Assembly: GCF_008370345.1 (NCBI RefSeq)
Contig: NZ_VTUU01000004.1
Span: forward strand, 186,001-250,000
DNA: 64,000 nucleotides
Source of the DNA: Marinobacter salinexigens
Lineage (GTDB): Bacteria; Pseudomonadota; Gammaproteobacteria; Pseudomonadales; Oleiphilaceae
Direction: 5' to 3'
Shown here in pieces: positions 7,869-16,773 of the stretch; positions within the stretch are counted from its first letter, which is position 1; the number at the start of each line of letters is the position of its first letter. The position numbers and the translations under genes were made by a program. A model generated the notes under the pieces. That model saw nothing but the letters and a program-made list of their open reading frames with translations, ran no database searches and was not told where the DNA came from.

Positions 7869-8843
7869 TTATTTGTCGCTTTTGACGACCTCTTTGGCTT
7901 CTGCAATCAGGTCGTCAGACAGGGTAATCCCCATCCGTTCGGCTGCCGCCGGATTCACGAACAGGTCAAGGGTGCTCATGGTTTCAACCGGGATGTCGGC
8001 TGGTTTGGCGCCGTCGAGTACCCGAAGTACCATCCGGCCGGCCTGGCGGCCATGGTTGTAGTAGTCGAAACCAAGGGCTGCAACGGCACCACGCTCAACG
8101 GTGGCCGTGTCCGCCGCAAATACGGGGATATCGGCGCGCTCGCCCACGGAGATAACGGCTTCCGCGGCGCTGATCACCGTGTTGTCGGTGGTGAGGTAAA
8201 TTGCGTCAGCCTTACCCACCAGGGAACGGGCAGCGCCCAGGACTTCTGAGGTTTTGGTGGCAGCCGCTTTCTCCAGAGTCAGGCCCCGGGCCTTCAGCTT
8301 TTCTTCCAGCATTTCAACGAGGGATACTGCATTGGCCTCGCCCGGGTTATAAACGGTACCGATGCGCTTTGCATCCGGAACCACCCGCAGCAGCATGTCG
8401 AGGTGTTTGTCGATCGGTAGCATGTCGCTCACACCGGTAATGTTGGCTCCCGGCTGCTCCCAGCTTTTGACCAGCTTGGCACCCACCGGATCGGTTACAG
8501 CGGAAAATACCACCGGGATGTCGCGGGCGGCCGCAGCCACAGTCTGGGCTGAAGGTGTTGCGATCGCGACGATAACATCAGGGTTTTCACCCACAAACTT
8601 GCGGGCAATCTGGGACGCAATGGCGGCGTTACCCTGTGCACTTTCGTGCATGATGGTCAGGTTTTCGCCTTCGTTATAACCCTGCTCGGCAAGTTCGTCT
8701 TTCACGCCCTGATAGACGGCATCAAGAGCCGGGTGCTCAACGATCTGCGTGATGGCAACGGTACGGGCTTCTTGCGCCTGCACCAGGCTGGCGGCTGCCA
8801 GCATCGAGGCACCAATCAGGGTGCGCAGGGTTTTTTTGGCCAT
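7869..8843 (-). CDS. ABC importer periplasmic substrate-binding protein (ABC_sub_bind family)
   Basis: 324 residues with a signal peptide (MAKKTLRTLIGASMLAAASLVQA, cleavage before QEA; quoted in parts). The mature protein has the fold of the TrpX-like ABC_sub_bind family: AITQIVEHPALDAVYQGVKD at the start, VIVAIATPSAQ at about 90, and DAIYLTTDNTVISAAEAV at about 215. First gene of the operon with the permease and ATPase that follow. In Gram-positive relatives the system is controlled by tryptophan T-boxes; I see no such leader here, so the ligand is open. Confidence 0.88.
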   Translation of the reverse strand: MAKKTLRTLIGASMLAAASLVQAQEARTVAITQIVEHPALDAVYQGVKDELAEQGYNEGENLTIMHESAQGNAAIASQIARKFVGENPDVIVAIATPSAQTVAAAARDIPVVFSAVTDPVGAKLVKSWEQPGANITGVSDMLPIDKHLDMLLRVVPDAKRIGTVYNPGEANAVSLVEMLEEKLKARGLTLEKAAATKTSEVLGAARSLVGKADAIYLTTDNTVISAAEAVISVGERADIPVFAADTATVERGAVAALGFDYYNHGRQAGRMVLRVLDGAKPADIPVETMSTLDLFVNPAAAERMGITLSDDLIAEAKEVVKSDK

Positions 8844-9069
8844 GTGGCGTTCTCCGAATTGGTTATACGAAAGCCCGCAAGTTTACCACAGCGGGCGTCT
8901 TTGATGGGTAGTGGTAATCAACGCGGGCAAGGGCAGAAAAACGAGTTAGTTGTTTTTGGGAACCTTTTTGCTTGCGTCACGTTTTGACCGGCGATAGTGT
9001 GTTGAAATACCCTACGAAAGTCTAATAATAAGATCAAAATAACTCGAACAAATAACGCAAGGAAGATCC

Positions 9070-10737
9070 ATGGACGCAACGAACAAACTTCCCCTTGAGA
9101 TGGTCTACCACTGGGAAAAGAACAAGGCGAATGCCTTGTACATGACTCAGCCCATTGGCGACGGCAACGTGGTTGAGTATACCTGGGGCCGGGCCGTTGA
9201 CGAGGCGCGCCGTATGGCGGCCTATCTGAAATCACTGAATCTGCCCGAAAAAAGCCGGATTGGTCTGATTTCCAAAAACTGCGCGCAGTGGATTATGACC
9301 GATTGGGCCATCTGGATGGCGGGCCACATTTCTGTGCCTTTGTATCCCACGCTGAACGCAGATACGGTTAACTACATTCTGGACCACGCCGGATGCGAGG
9401 TTCTATTTGTTGGCAAGCTGGATGACTGGGACATGATGAAACCGGGGGTGCCGGAGTCGGTCCGGTGCATCTCCTATCCGCTTAGCCCTCCTAACGATTT
9501 TGAAACCTGGGACGATATTGTCGGAAAATTCCCGCCCCTTGAAGGTGAAACCCGGCGCGATCCCGACGAACTGGCCACCATTGTGTACACCTCTGGCAGC
9601 ACCGGGCGCCCCAAAGGCGTGATGCTCAGCTTCCGGAATATGGCGTTTGCGGCCACCGGAGGTATGGAAGTGCTGGGTGTCGGGCCGAGTGAGCGAATGC
9701 TGTCTTACCTGCCGCTGGCCCACGTGTTTGAGCGTACGTTTGTGGAGCTTGGTTCTCTCTACGCGGGGTTCCATCTGTTCTTCGCTGAATCGCTTGATAC
9801 GTTTGTTCAGGATTTGCAGCGGGCGCAGCCTACGTTGTTCCTTTCTGTTCCCCGTCTGTGGGTGAAATTCCAGCATGGCGTTCTGCAAAAGATGCCGAAG
9901 AAGAAGCTCGATCGGTTGATGAAGGTTCCGTTGCTGAACAAGGTGATCAAGAAGAAGATCCTCAAGGGCCTTGGCCTGGACAAGGTCAAGCTCGCCGGCA
10001 GCGGGTCAGCGCCTTTATCCAGCGATGTGCTGGATTGGTATCGCAACCTGGGACTGGAGTTGCTTGAAGGCTATGGCATGTCCGAAAACTTCGCCTACTC
10101 CCATATGAACAAACCGGGACGGTCCCGTACCGGGTATGTGGGTGAAGCGGCGCCGGGTGTTGAAGTCCGTATCAGCGAACAGGGCGAGGTTCTGATCAAG
10201 AGCCCGGCTACTATGATGGGCTACTACAAGGACGAAGAGAAAACCAAAGAAGCCTTCACCGAAGATGGCTTCCTGCGCACCGGCGACAAGGGCGAGATCG
10301 ATGAAATGGGTCGCCTGAAACTGACTGGGCGCCTCAAAGAGATCTTCAAGACCAGCAAGGGCAAGTACATTGCGCCTGCGCCCATTGAGAATCGTCTGAT
10401 GTCGCACGATGCCATCGAAATGGTTTGTGTGTCTGGTGCTAACCAGACCCAGCCTTATGCACTCGTCATGCTGGGTGAGGAAGTTCAGCCCAAGACGGCT
10501 GATGAAAATTTCCGCAAGGAGCTGGAAGCCAGCTTCAAGAACCTGATCCAGGAAGTGAACAAGACCGTGGATCCCCATGAACAACTGGCGTTTATCACCG
10601 TTGTGAAGGACGAATGGTCTATCGAGAACAGCTTTCTGACACCCACGCTGAAGCTGAAGCGGAATGTGGTTGAGGATGCCTACCAGGCGAAGGTAGACAG
10701 CTGGTACGCCAAGAGGCAGCCCGTCATCTGGCAGTAG
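9070..10737 (+). CDS. AMP-dependent acyl-CoA synthetase (long-chain type)
   Basis: 555 residues. The adenylate-forming signature YTSGSTGRPKGVM is at about residue 175, followed by SYLPLAHVFERT, the motif EGYGMSENFAYSH at about 335, and TGDKGEIDEMGRLKLTGRLKE near 420 with the adenylation-domain hinge Asp/Lys region. SKGKYIAPAPIE carries the C-terminal domain. It activates a carboxylic acid, most likely a medium or long fatty acid, as an acyl-AMP and then acyl-CoA. Similar enzymes serve fatty-acid and wax-ester metabolism in Marinobacter, but substrate length cannot be read from sequence. It is transcribed alone and ends at a strong terminator. Confidence 0.85.
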   Translation: MDATNKLPLEMVYHWEKNKANALYMTQPIGDGNVVEYTWGRAVDEARRMAAYLKSLNLPEKSRIGLISKNCAQWIMTDWAIWMAGHISVPLYPTLNADTVNYILDHAGCEVLFVGKLDDWDMMKPGVPESVRCISYPLSPPNDFETWDDIVGKFPPLEGETRRDPDELATIVYTSGSTGRPKGVMLSFRNMAFAATGGMEVLGVGPSERMLSYLPLAHVFERTFVELGSLYAGFHLFFAESLDTFVQDLQRAQPTLFLSVPRLWVKFQHGVLQKMPKKKLDRLMKVPLLNKVIKKKILKGLGLDKVKLAGSGSAPLSSDVLDWYRNLGLELLEGYGMSENFAYSHMNKPGRSRTGYVGEAAPGVEVRISEQGEVLIKSPATMMGYYKDEEKTKEAFTEDGFLRTGDKGEIDEMGRLKLTGRLKEIFKTSKGKYIAPAPIENRLMSHDAIEMVCVSGANQTQPYALVMLGEEVQPKTADENFRKELEASFKNLIQEVNKTVDPHEQLAFITVVKDEWSIENSFLTPTLKLKRNVVEDAYQAKVDSWYAKRQPVIWQ

Positions 10738-10768
10738 TGCTTCCCGGCAGGTTCCGATAACTCAGACA

Positions 10769-10800
10769 ATCAGGCCCGGCATTGCCGGGCCTGATTTCGT
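10769..10800 (+). terminator. Terminator after the acyl-CoA synthetase gene
   Basis: A perfect twelve-base-pair stem, ATCAGGCCCGGC (10769-10780) and GCCGGGCCTGAT (10784-10795), with a three-base loop and a short T-rich tail (TTCGTT). Confidence 0.85.
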
Positions 10801-10910
10801 TCGGGCGTAAGCGTTTTCTCGTAAATCAATCATTGGGGTACATAAGTAGCATTTGGAAAACCCGAAAGGGGGCATAGACTGACACAATGTCAGAAGGGAA
10901 ATCAGATTTT

Positions 10911-11396
10911 ATGAGTCAGCTGGATGTCTTTCAAAAGCGTATCAATGAAGAGATACCGCTAACCAACGCTTTGGGAATTCGCCTGTTGTCCTGGGACGGC
11001 CATGCGCTGTTGCTGCAGGCTCCTCTCGAGCCAAACCGCAATCATCAGGGCACCGGGTTTGGAGGCAGTGTTTACTCTGCTGCCGTGACCGCTGCCTGGG
11101 GAGTAACCGAACTTGCGTTGGCTGACCTCGGGCTCAAGGGCAGTGTGGTCGTGCAGACCGGTACCATCGATTATGTGGACCCGGTTGAAAGCGATTTTTA
11201 TGTGATTTGCCGGCTGCCCGGCGATGAAGTGCCTGATCGGTTCCGCAAGAGCCTGGCCCGCCACGGGAAGGGGCGTCTGGACCTGACTGCGGAAGTATTT
11301 TGTGGCACTCCCACTACGGAACCCAAGGGTGATCCGGTGGCGGTATTCCAGGGCCGGTTTGTTGTTCAGGATGCCCGTTCCCGGGTGAACCTCTGA
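10911..11396 (+). CDS. YiiD C-terminal-type thioesterase-like (hotdog) protein
   Basis: About 161 residues. It resembles the C-terminal thioesterase-like domain of YiiD: IPLTNALGIRLLSWDGHAL, then the segment NRNHQGTGFGGSVYSAAVTA, which forms the hotdog helix, and QTGTIDYVDPVESDF. It may hydrolyse an acyl thioester, and its position next to an acyl-CoA synthetase agrees with that, though a terminator separates them. Two starts are possible. The upstream ATG at 10887 has poor spacing to a G-run; the ATG at 10911 follows AAGGGA at about twelve bases. I prefer the latter with low certainty. Confidence 0.75.
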   Translation: MSQLDVFQKRINEEIPLTNALGIRLLSWDGHALLLQAPLEPNRNHQGTGFGGSVYSAAVTAAWGVTELALADLGLKGSVVVQTGTIDYVDPVESDFYVICRLPGDEVPDRFRKSLARHGKGRLDLTAEVFCGTPTTEPKGDPVAVFQGRFVVQDARSRVNL

Positions 11397-11402
11397 CCCA
11401 GC

Positions 11403-13091
11403 TTATCCGATCGCCCGGGCGTTGGAGATGGACCGGCTCATCAGAATGATCGGAATAATCCCCGCAAGCACGATGATCAGTGCAGGCAGTGCGCTGTGAT
11501 ACAGCCGCTCATCTGAAGCAAACTGGTAAACGTAGGTTGCCAGGGTTTCGAAGTTGAACGGTCTCAGGATCAGTGTTGCGGGCAGCTCTTTCATGCAATC
11601 CACAAATACCACCAGCGCTGCCGTCATCAAGGTTCCCCGAAGGATGGGTAGGTGCACGTGGACCAGGGTTTTACCTGGTGTATGGCCAAGTGAGCGAGAG
11701 GCCATGTCCATACTCGGGGTGATCTTCTGCAAGGCACTTTCAACGCTTCCGGCCGACACCGCCAGGAAGCGGACCGTGTAGGCAAACACCATGGCAAACG
11801 CCGTTCCGCTCAGCAGCAGCCCGGTGCTGAACCCGAACCAGTCCCGGGCAATGGCATCCAGCCAGTTGTCGAAACCCGCCAGAGGAACGATGACACCGAC
11901 CGCCAATACGGCCCCCGGCATGGCATAACCAAGGCTTGAAAGGCGCATCAACACCTGCATGCCCCTGGTGTTGTGAAGTCTGCGGCTGTACGCCAGGGTG
12001 ACCCCGACGATCAGGGTTGTCAGCGCCGCGGTGCCGGACAGCAGCAGGCTGTTCAGCGCATTCTCAAGGAAGTCAGGATTCCAGCTCTGGTCGAAGTATT
12101 CCCACGCATAGACCGCCAGAGTGGCACCCGGAATAGCAAAGCCGAGAATAACCGGTATGGCACAAACAGCAACGCAGATCAGCTGGCGTGGCATGGACAT
12201 GGTGAAACGCTGGATCGGGTCGCGGTTGTCCCGGGCCGCAAACTGCTGTTGCCGGCGTCGTGAGTAACGCTCCAGCGTCACCAGGATAACCACGAAGATC
12301 AGCATAGTGGTGGCGATCTGGGCCGCACCACCAAGATTGCCAAGGTTCATCCAGGTATCGAACAGGCCGGCCGTCAGGGTTTGCACTGCGAAGAAGTCGA
12401 CCGTGCCGAAGTCATTCAGGGTTTCCATCAAGACCAGTGACAGGCCCACGGCAATTGCCGGGCGGGCAATGGGTAGAACTACCCGGAAGAAGGTGCTGAG
12501 CGCAGAGTGCCCAAGACTCCTGCTTACGGCAAACAGGGACGGGGACTGCTCAAGGAAAGCGGCTCTCGCAAGCAGATAAACATAGGGATAGAGCACCAGC
12601 CCGATCATCAGGGTGGCGCCTTCAAGGCTACGGATCTCGGGGAACCAGTATTCAGTGGCATTTTGCCACCCGAACCAGTCCCTGAGGGCGCCCTGAACGG
12701 GGCCGGCATAATCGAGCAAGCTGGTATAGACGTAGGCAATTACGTAGGCCGGCACGGCGAACGGTAGGAGCATGGCCCATTCAAAAAACTTCCGTCCCGG
12801 GAATTCACACATGGTGACTGCCCAGGCGGAGGCCAGACCGATCACCAGGGTGAGGATGCCTACACCAGCCATTAATTGCAGTGTGGTTACCAGATACCGG
12901 GGCATGGTGGTATCCAGAAGGTGTGGCCAGATGTTTTCCTCAGGAAAAAAGGCGAGGAAGATCACAGATAGAACAGGAAGGGCAACGACAGCGGTTGTCA
13001 CAATGGCTGAAATAAGCCAACGTTTCGAGGTGCGCTTTGCCAGAAGGGGCTGAGTGAGCCCGGGCTCAACGCTGGTGACAGCCTCGGTCAT
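11403..13091 (-). CDS. fbpB: Ferric iron ABC transporter permease (FbpB/HitB type)
   Basis: 562 residues with about twelve membrane segments in two homologous halves, as in the fused permeases of the ferric iron family. Each half carries the ATPase-contact loop: AFLEQSPSLFAVSRSLGHSALSTF (about 180, given here in two pieces SPSLFAVSRSLGHS) and ITPSMDMASRSLGHTPGKTL (about 460). It moves iron released from the periplasmic binding protein encoded upstream. No ATPase gene follows; the next gene is on the opposite strand, so FbpC must be supplied from elsewhere. A long hairpin separates it from the binding-protein gene. Confidence 0.85.
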   Translation of the reverse strand: MTEAVTSVEPGLTQPLLAKRTSKRWLISAIVTTAVVALPVLSVIFLAFFPEENIWPHLLDTTMPRYLVTTLQLMAGVGILTLVIGLASAWAVTMCEFPGRKFFEWAMLLPFAVPAYVIAYVYTSLLDYAGPVQGALRDWFGWQNATEYWFPEIRSLEGATLMIGLVLYPYVYLLARAAFLEQSPSLFAVSRSLGHSALSTFFRVVLPIARPAIAVGLSLVLMETLNDFGTVDFFAVQTLTAGLFDTWMNLGNLGGAAQIATTMLIFVVILVTLERYSRRRQQQFAARDNRDPIQRFTMSMPRQLICVAVCAIPVILGFAIPGATLAVYAWEYFDQSWNPDFLENALNSLLLSGTAALTTLIVGVTLAYSRRLHNTRGMQVLMRLSSLGYAMPGAVLAVGVIVPLAGFDNWLDAIARDWFGFSTGLLLSGTAFAMVFAYTVRFLAVSAGSVESALQKITPSMDMASRSLGHTPGKTLVHVHLPILRGTLMTAALVVFVDCMKELPATLILRPFNFETLATYVYQFASDERLYHSALPALIIVLAGIIPIILMSRSISNARAIG

Positions 13092-13201
13092 TCGGTGTCC
13101 TGTTTTTTGAATCGGAATGAGAAAGGGTGTCGATTTTAGTCAGCTAAACAGTCTGCTGCAATGACTGGCGTCATTTCCGACAGTGATATCAGGGGAGGGT
13201 G

Positions 13202-13231
13202 GCCCCGGAGCAGGCTGGGTTACTCCGGGGC
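13202..13231 (-). repeat. Strong intergenic hairpin between fbpA and fbpB
   Basis: GCCCCGGAG (13202-13210) pairs perfectly with CTCCGGGGC (13223-13231). There is no T-tract on the minus strand, so it is more likely an mRNA-stabilising or processing element favouring the binding-protein message than a terminator. Confidence 0.6.
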
Positions 13232-13239
13232 AGTATGGC

Positions 13240-14256
13240 TTATTCGCCGTCGTAGTCGACGCGGTCAACCATTTTCACGGCTGCGTTGCGGTTCTCGGCA
13301 ATGGTGTGCAGTGGCAGTGCGTCTGGGTGGATTTCACCCCACTCGGCCACAAGACCTGAAGGCTTCACATCCGGGTTGGCCGGATACTCTGTGTTGGCTT
13401 CTGCATAGATTCGCTGTGCTTCAGGAGAAGACAGGAATTCCATCAGTTTGATGGCTTCTTCTTTGTTTGGTGCGCTCTTGGTCAGTGCGATACCACTGAT
13501 ATTGATGTGGGTACCACGGCCTTCGGCATTCGGGAATACCAGGCGAACCTGTTCCGCGATAGGCCGCTGGTTTTCGTCCTGCAGCATGTTGCCATAGTAG
13601 TAGCTGTTGCCAATGGATACGTCACAGACGCCTTCGGCAATGGCCTTGATCTGGTCGCGGTCGCCGCCTTGCGGTTTGCGGGCCAGGTTGTTTTTCAGGC
13701 CAGCCAGCCACTTTTCAGTATCCGCTTCGCCGTGATGGGCGATCATGGATGAGATCAGGGCAATGTTGTACGGGTGTTTGCCGCTGCGAGTACAGATGCG
13801 GCCTTCCCATTCAGGGTCTGCCAGCTGCTCGTAAGTTGTGATTTCACCCTCTTTGACACGTTCCCTGGAGGTGAAGATCAGGCGGCCACGTGTGGTCAGG
13901 GCGTACCACTTACCCTCCGGGTGACGGAGGTTCTCTGGAATGTTGTGCTCGAGAGTGTCTGTGGTCACTCCCTGGACCAGGTCACGCTCAACCAGCTCGT
14001 TGATGCGGGAAATGTCCACGGTCATGACAACATCCGCAGGGCTGTTGCGGCCTTCGCGTTCAAGGCGCTCTGCGAGGCCTTTTTTGGCGAAAACAACGTT
14101 CGTATCGATGCCGGTTTCTTTTTCAAAGGCATCCATCAGAGGCTTCAGAAGATAAGCCTGACGGTAGGAATAGATGTTGACCTCACCATCGGCATTGGCG
14201 CTGAGGGGGAGAGCAGACAGGGCGATTGCAGCGGCGGCTGCCAGTTTCATTCGCAT
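13240..14256 (-). CDS. fbpA: Periplasmic ferric iron-binding protein (FbpA/FutA family)
   Basis: 339 residues from the ATG at 14256. The signal peptide ends around LPLSANA, and the mature protein begins DGEVNIYSYRQAYLLKPLMD, as in FbpA-type proteins. The C-terminal lobe has GNSYYYGNML with the paired tyrosines that bind Fe(III), and the segment RGTHINISGIALTKSAPN. The frame extends 31 codons upstream, but that part is not signal-peptide-like; AAGGAC lies six bases before 14256. It delivers iron to the permease encoded downstream. A Fur-like site lies about 60 bp upstream, so it is probably induced by iron starvation. Confidence 0.9.
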   Translation of the reverse strand: MRMKLAAAAAIALSALPLSANADGEVNIYSYRQAYLLKPLMDAFEKETGIDTNVVFAKKGLAERLEREGRNSPADVVMTVDISRINELVERDLVQGVTTDTLEHNIPENLRHPEGKWYALTTRGRLIFTSRERVKEGEITTYEQLADPEWEGRICTRSGKHPYNIALISSMIAHHGEADTEKWLAGLKNNLARKPQGGDRDQIKAIAEGVCDVSIGNSYYYGNMLQDENQRPIAEQVRLVFPNAEGRGTHINISGIALTKSAPNKEEAIKLMEFLSSPEAQRIYAEANTEYPANPDVKPSGLVAEWGEIHPDALPLHTIAENRNAAVKMVDRVDYDGE

Positions 14257-14313
14257 GTAATTGTCCTTCCACGAAATGGATGCATTTTCCGGTTTGCACC
14301 GGTAGTTATAAAC

Positions 14314-14332
14314 AGCAACTATTCTCATTAGT
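14314..14332 (-). promoter_or_regulatory. Fur-box-like site upstream of fbpA
   Basis: Read on the minus strand, ACTAATGAGAATAGTTGCT matches about 11 of 19 positions of the Fur consensus, with the central TAATGA and AAT preserved. Position and the iron-transport gene behind it support the call. Confidence 0.5.
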
Positions 14333-14434
14333 ATTAAAGGTATAGTCAATACTCCCGATAGGATATTTCAAACGGAATGGTGCTATGCTTCGGAACACCC
14401 TAAAAAATATGCAAAAATTGACGGAAATCACTTC

Positions 14435-14713
14435 ATGACCGGGAAAGATCGAAGAGAGCACATCCGTACGGCAATGACTGCAAAGGTAAAGGTGACCCAT
14501 CCTGAGTTCGGGGAATTCGTTTTCTCTACTCGGGATATTTCGGACGGCGGCGTGTTTGTGGTGGTAGATACGGAACCGTTCACGCCCGTTCTGGGGGACC
14601 GTGTTACGGTACAGGTGCAAGGGCTTCCGGTGCCCGCTCCAGTGCTGGACATGGTGGTTGTGCGCCAGACTAACGATGGGTACGGCTTGCAGTTCGACCA
14701 TTGCGACGACTGA
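14435..14713 (+). CDS. PilZ domain protein, probable c-di-GMP receptor
   Basis: 92 residues, a stand-alone PilZ domain. Both c-di-GMP-binding motifs are visible: the RxxxR motif in DRREHIR at residues 5-11, and DISDGGVF (D/NxSxxG) at about 34-41. Such proteins bind c-di-GMP and alter a partner, often in motility or envelope functions. Its stop codon is one base before the start of a lipoprotein gene, so the two are translationally coupled. A protein with a degenerate HD-GYP domain follows, which suggests a small c-di-GMP-related group. Confidence 0.9.
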   Translation: MTGKDRREHIRTAMTAKVKVTHPEFGEFVFSTRDISDGGVFVVVDTEPFTPVLGDRVTVQVQGLPVPAPVLDMVVVRQTNDGYGLQFDHCDD

Positions 14714-14714
14714 T

Positions 14715-15290
14715 ATGAAGCGATTCCTTATTCTGATTTTCCTTCCTTTATGGTTGCAGGGGTGCGCTTCTTACTATTCCCATTCTGCTGTTTTTCAGGC
14801 TGAGAATTCCCGCGGTGAACCCCGGCAGGTGCGACTTACCTGGGAGACGGCAGAGTATCCGGGGTGGTGGCCGGTCAGTGATAAGGCAACGCCGATCAGT
14901 GTCGAAACCCAGTGTAGTGAACGTATCTGGCGTCTGCGAGATAGCAGCCAGGACGGCGAAGGTAGTTGCGGTGAGGGTATCAGGGCCTGCGGTGATCCGA
15001 AGCGTGACATCTCATTTCCGGGTGCTTCTCCGGTAGGGCCTTCAACCGTTTGTCTGGCGGCCTACCCATCAGGATCCGGTAAGCGAATTGCCGATATCGA
15101 CGGTAGACTGGAGCTTGCCGTGTCCTGCCAGCCCGCACGAGTCTCCGAGGGTGAAGGTGACAATATTCGGAACCTGGACTACCTCCGGGCGTCTCCAGTC
15201 CCTTACATGGTATACACCCGTAAGGCCCCAAGAGGCGCGTTCAGGGCCCGCATTCCGGAATTTCAGGAAAGCATCTGTGACGGAAATTGA
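14715..15290 (+). CDS. Putative lipoprotein coupled to the PilZ gene
   Basis: 191 residues. Signal peptide MKRFLILIFLPLWLQGC ends in the lipobox LQGC. The mature protein contains several further cysteines (CSERIW, GSCGEG, RACGD, VCLAA, SCQPA, ESICDGN), consistent with disulfides in the periplasm. I recognise no family. The start one base after the PilZ stop argues for a shared function or at least a shared message; whether it is part of c-di-GMP output is speculation. Confidence 0.7.
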   Translation: MKRFLILIFLPLWLQGCASYYSHSAVFQAENSRGEPRQVRLTWETAEYPGWWPVSDKATPISVETQCSERIWRLRDSSQDGEGSCGEGIRACGDPKRDISFPGASPVGPSTVCLAAYPSGSGKRIADIDGRLELAVSCQPARVSEGEGDNIRNLDYLRASPVPYMVYTRKAPRGAFRARIPEFQESICDGN

Positions 15291-15465
15291 CACTTTCTGA
15301 CGTCGGCTTGTGAACGGCGTCACACTGCTACACTTTGTTTCTCTTGGATAATCTGCGTTACGCTTTGTTGCCCCGGGTTGCTTTGTGCTACCAAACTGTA
15401 ATGGACTCTTCCGGGCAGCCGGGCAGAATAGTAATCATCAAAAAGTTTATGCACTGAGGTGACTT

Positions 15466-16773
15466 GTGGGCGTCCAACAGAAAAAGGTAGCGGTACACGA
15501 TCTGGAGGTGGGCATGTTTGTGTCAGACCTTGATCGACCCTGGCACCAGACACCTTTCCCGATTCAGGGCTTTCATATTCGCTCCCAGGATGATATCCGA
15601 GCGGTGTCTTCCCATTGCCGCTGGGTAATGGTTGATGTTGCGGAGATACGTGAGTCCCTCGAACTCAGCGATGCGAAGCCGGTAGTATTTGGCCGGAATG
15701 CCAAGAGCCGGGGGCGTGGACGTGATGTACTGCAGTTGCCGCCGATCAGTATCCGCGAGCCTCTGGTCTACGAAGAAGTGACAAGCTTCAGGAAGGAAAT
15801 CAGGACGTCCAGGCAGCTGCTGGGAGACGTCGAAGCGTCGTTGCATCGTCTGTTTGAAACGATTCGGTCCGAGGGTGTTGCGGACCTCAAACCGATTGCC
15901 CGCCTGACCAGCCAAATGGTAAGTAGTGTCGTGCGTCAGCCAGACGCGTTGCTGTGGTTGGCTCGCACCCGGCAGCATGATGACTTCCTCTACCGGCATG
16001 CGCTTAACACGGCGGTTTGGGCCCTGGTGTGTGGCCGGCAGCTTGGCCTTAACGAAGGTTTACTTAACCACCTGTGCGTGGGATGTCTGTTGTCCCAGGT
16101 AGGCAAAACCGAGTTGTCTCAGGATATGCTGGCTCGGGAAGGGCAACTGGATCAGGAAGAGTTCGCTGAATATAAAACCTACGTGGCGCGCGGTGTTGCC
16201 AAACTGAGTGGTACGGGTTTGTCGCGAGCGGTGCTGAGTGTGATTCAGGGACACCGTGAACGTCATAATGGCTCAGGTTTCCCGGAAGGTGTCCGGGGTG
16301 ACCGGATTCCCTTGCTGGCGAAGATTGCAGGCCTGGCGGAGTTTTTTGAATCGCTGGTCGGCCCGCGGGATGGCGGCGAACCGGTGACGCCGGCGCGAGC
16401 CGTTACCATGCTGTACGACATGCGCAACATTGAATTCCAGGAAGACCTGATTGAAGTATTCATTCAGGCCATTGGCATCTACCCCACCGGCAGCCTCGTC
16501 GAACTGACTGACGGCCAGCGTGGCATTGTGATTTCCCATTCCCGGGAGCGCCGGTTGTGGCCGCGGGTCATGGTGATGACGGATACCGATCGCAAGCCGC
16601 TTAAATCCGCAAAAATAGTCGATCTGGCCCGGTTCAATGAAGAACGGGATGCAGCTGAGGCGGTGACTGTCCGTGAATGTCTCCCGCACGGGTCTGAGGG
16701 GCTGAATCCTGCAGGTTACGATGTCACCGGCGTTGATTCCCGTTGGAACTTCTCGCGGTTGATCAGCGGATAA
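15466..16773 (+). CDS. DUF3391/degenerate HD-GYP domain protein
   Basis: 435 residues. An N-terminal DUF3391-type region (about 1-120; LEVGMFVSDLDRPW) precedes a HD-GYP domain (about 130-320). In active c-di-GMP phosphodiesterases the metal site uses an HD pair, further histidines and a later aspartate. Here the HD pair reads SQ (LLSQVGK, about 210), the KxH histidine is Tyr (about 239), HHERxDGxGYP reads HRERHNGSGFP (263-273), and the IAD aspartate is Ala/Glu (GLAEFFE). Only the first histidine (about 178) remains. It is probably inactive as a phosphodiesterase and may serve as a binding or scaffold protein. Start is GTG, with GAGGTGA five bases before it. Confidence 0.85.
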   Translation: MGVQQKKVAVHDLEVGMFVSDLDRPWHQTPFPIQGFHIRSQDDIRAVSSHCRWVMVDVAEIRESLELSDAKPVVFGRNAKSRGRGRDVLQLPPISIREPLVYEEVTSFRKEIRTSRQLLGDVEASLHRLFETIRSEGVADLKPIARLTSQMVSSVVRQPDALLWLARTRQHDDFLYRHALNTAVWALVCGRQLGLNEGLLNHLCVGCLLSQVGKTELSQDMLAREGQLDQEEFAEYKTYVARGVAKLSGTGLSRAVLSVIQGHRERHNGSGFPEGVRGDRIPLLAKIAGLAEFFESLVGPRDGGEPVTPARAVTMLYDMRNIEFQEDLIEVFIQAIGIYPTGSLVELTDGQRGIVISHSRERRLWPRVMVMTDTDRKPLKSAKIVDLARFNEERDAAEAVTVRECLPHGSEGLNPAGYDVTGVDSRWNFSRLISG

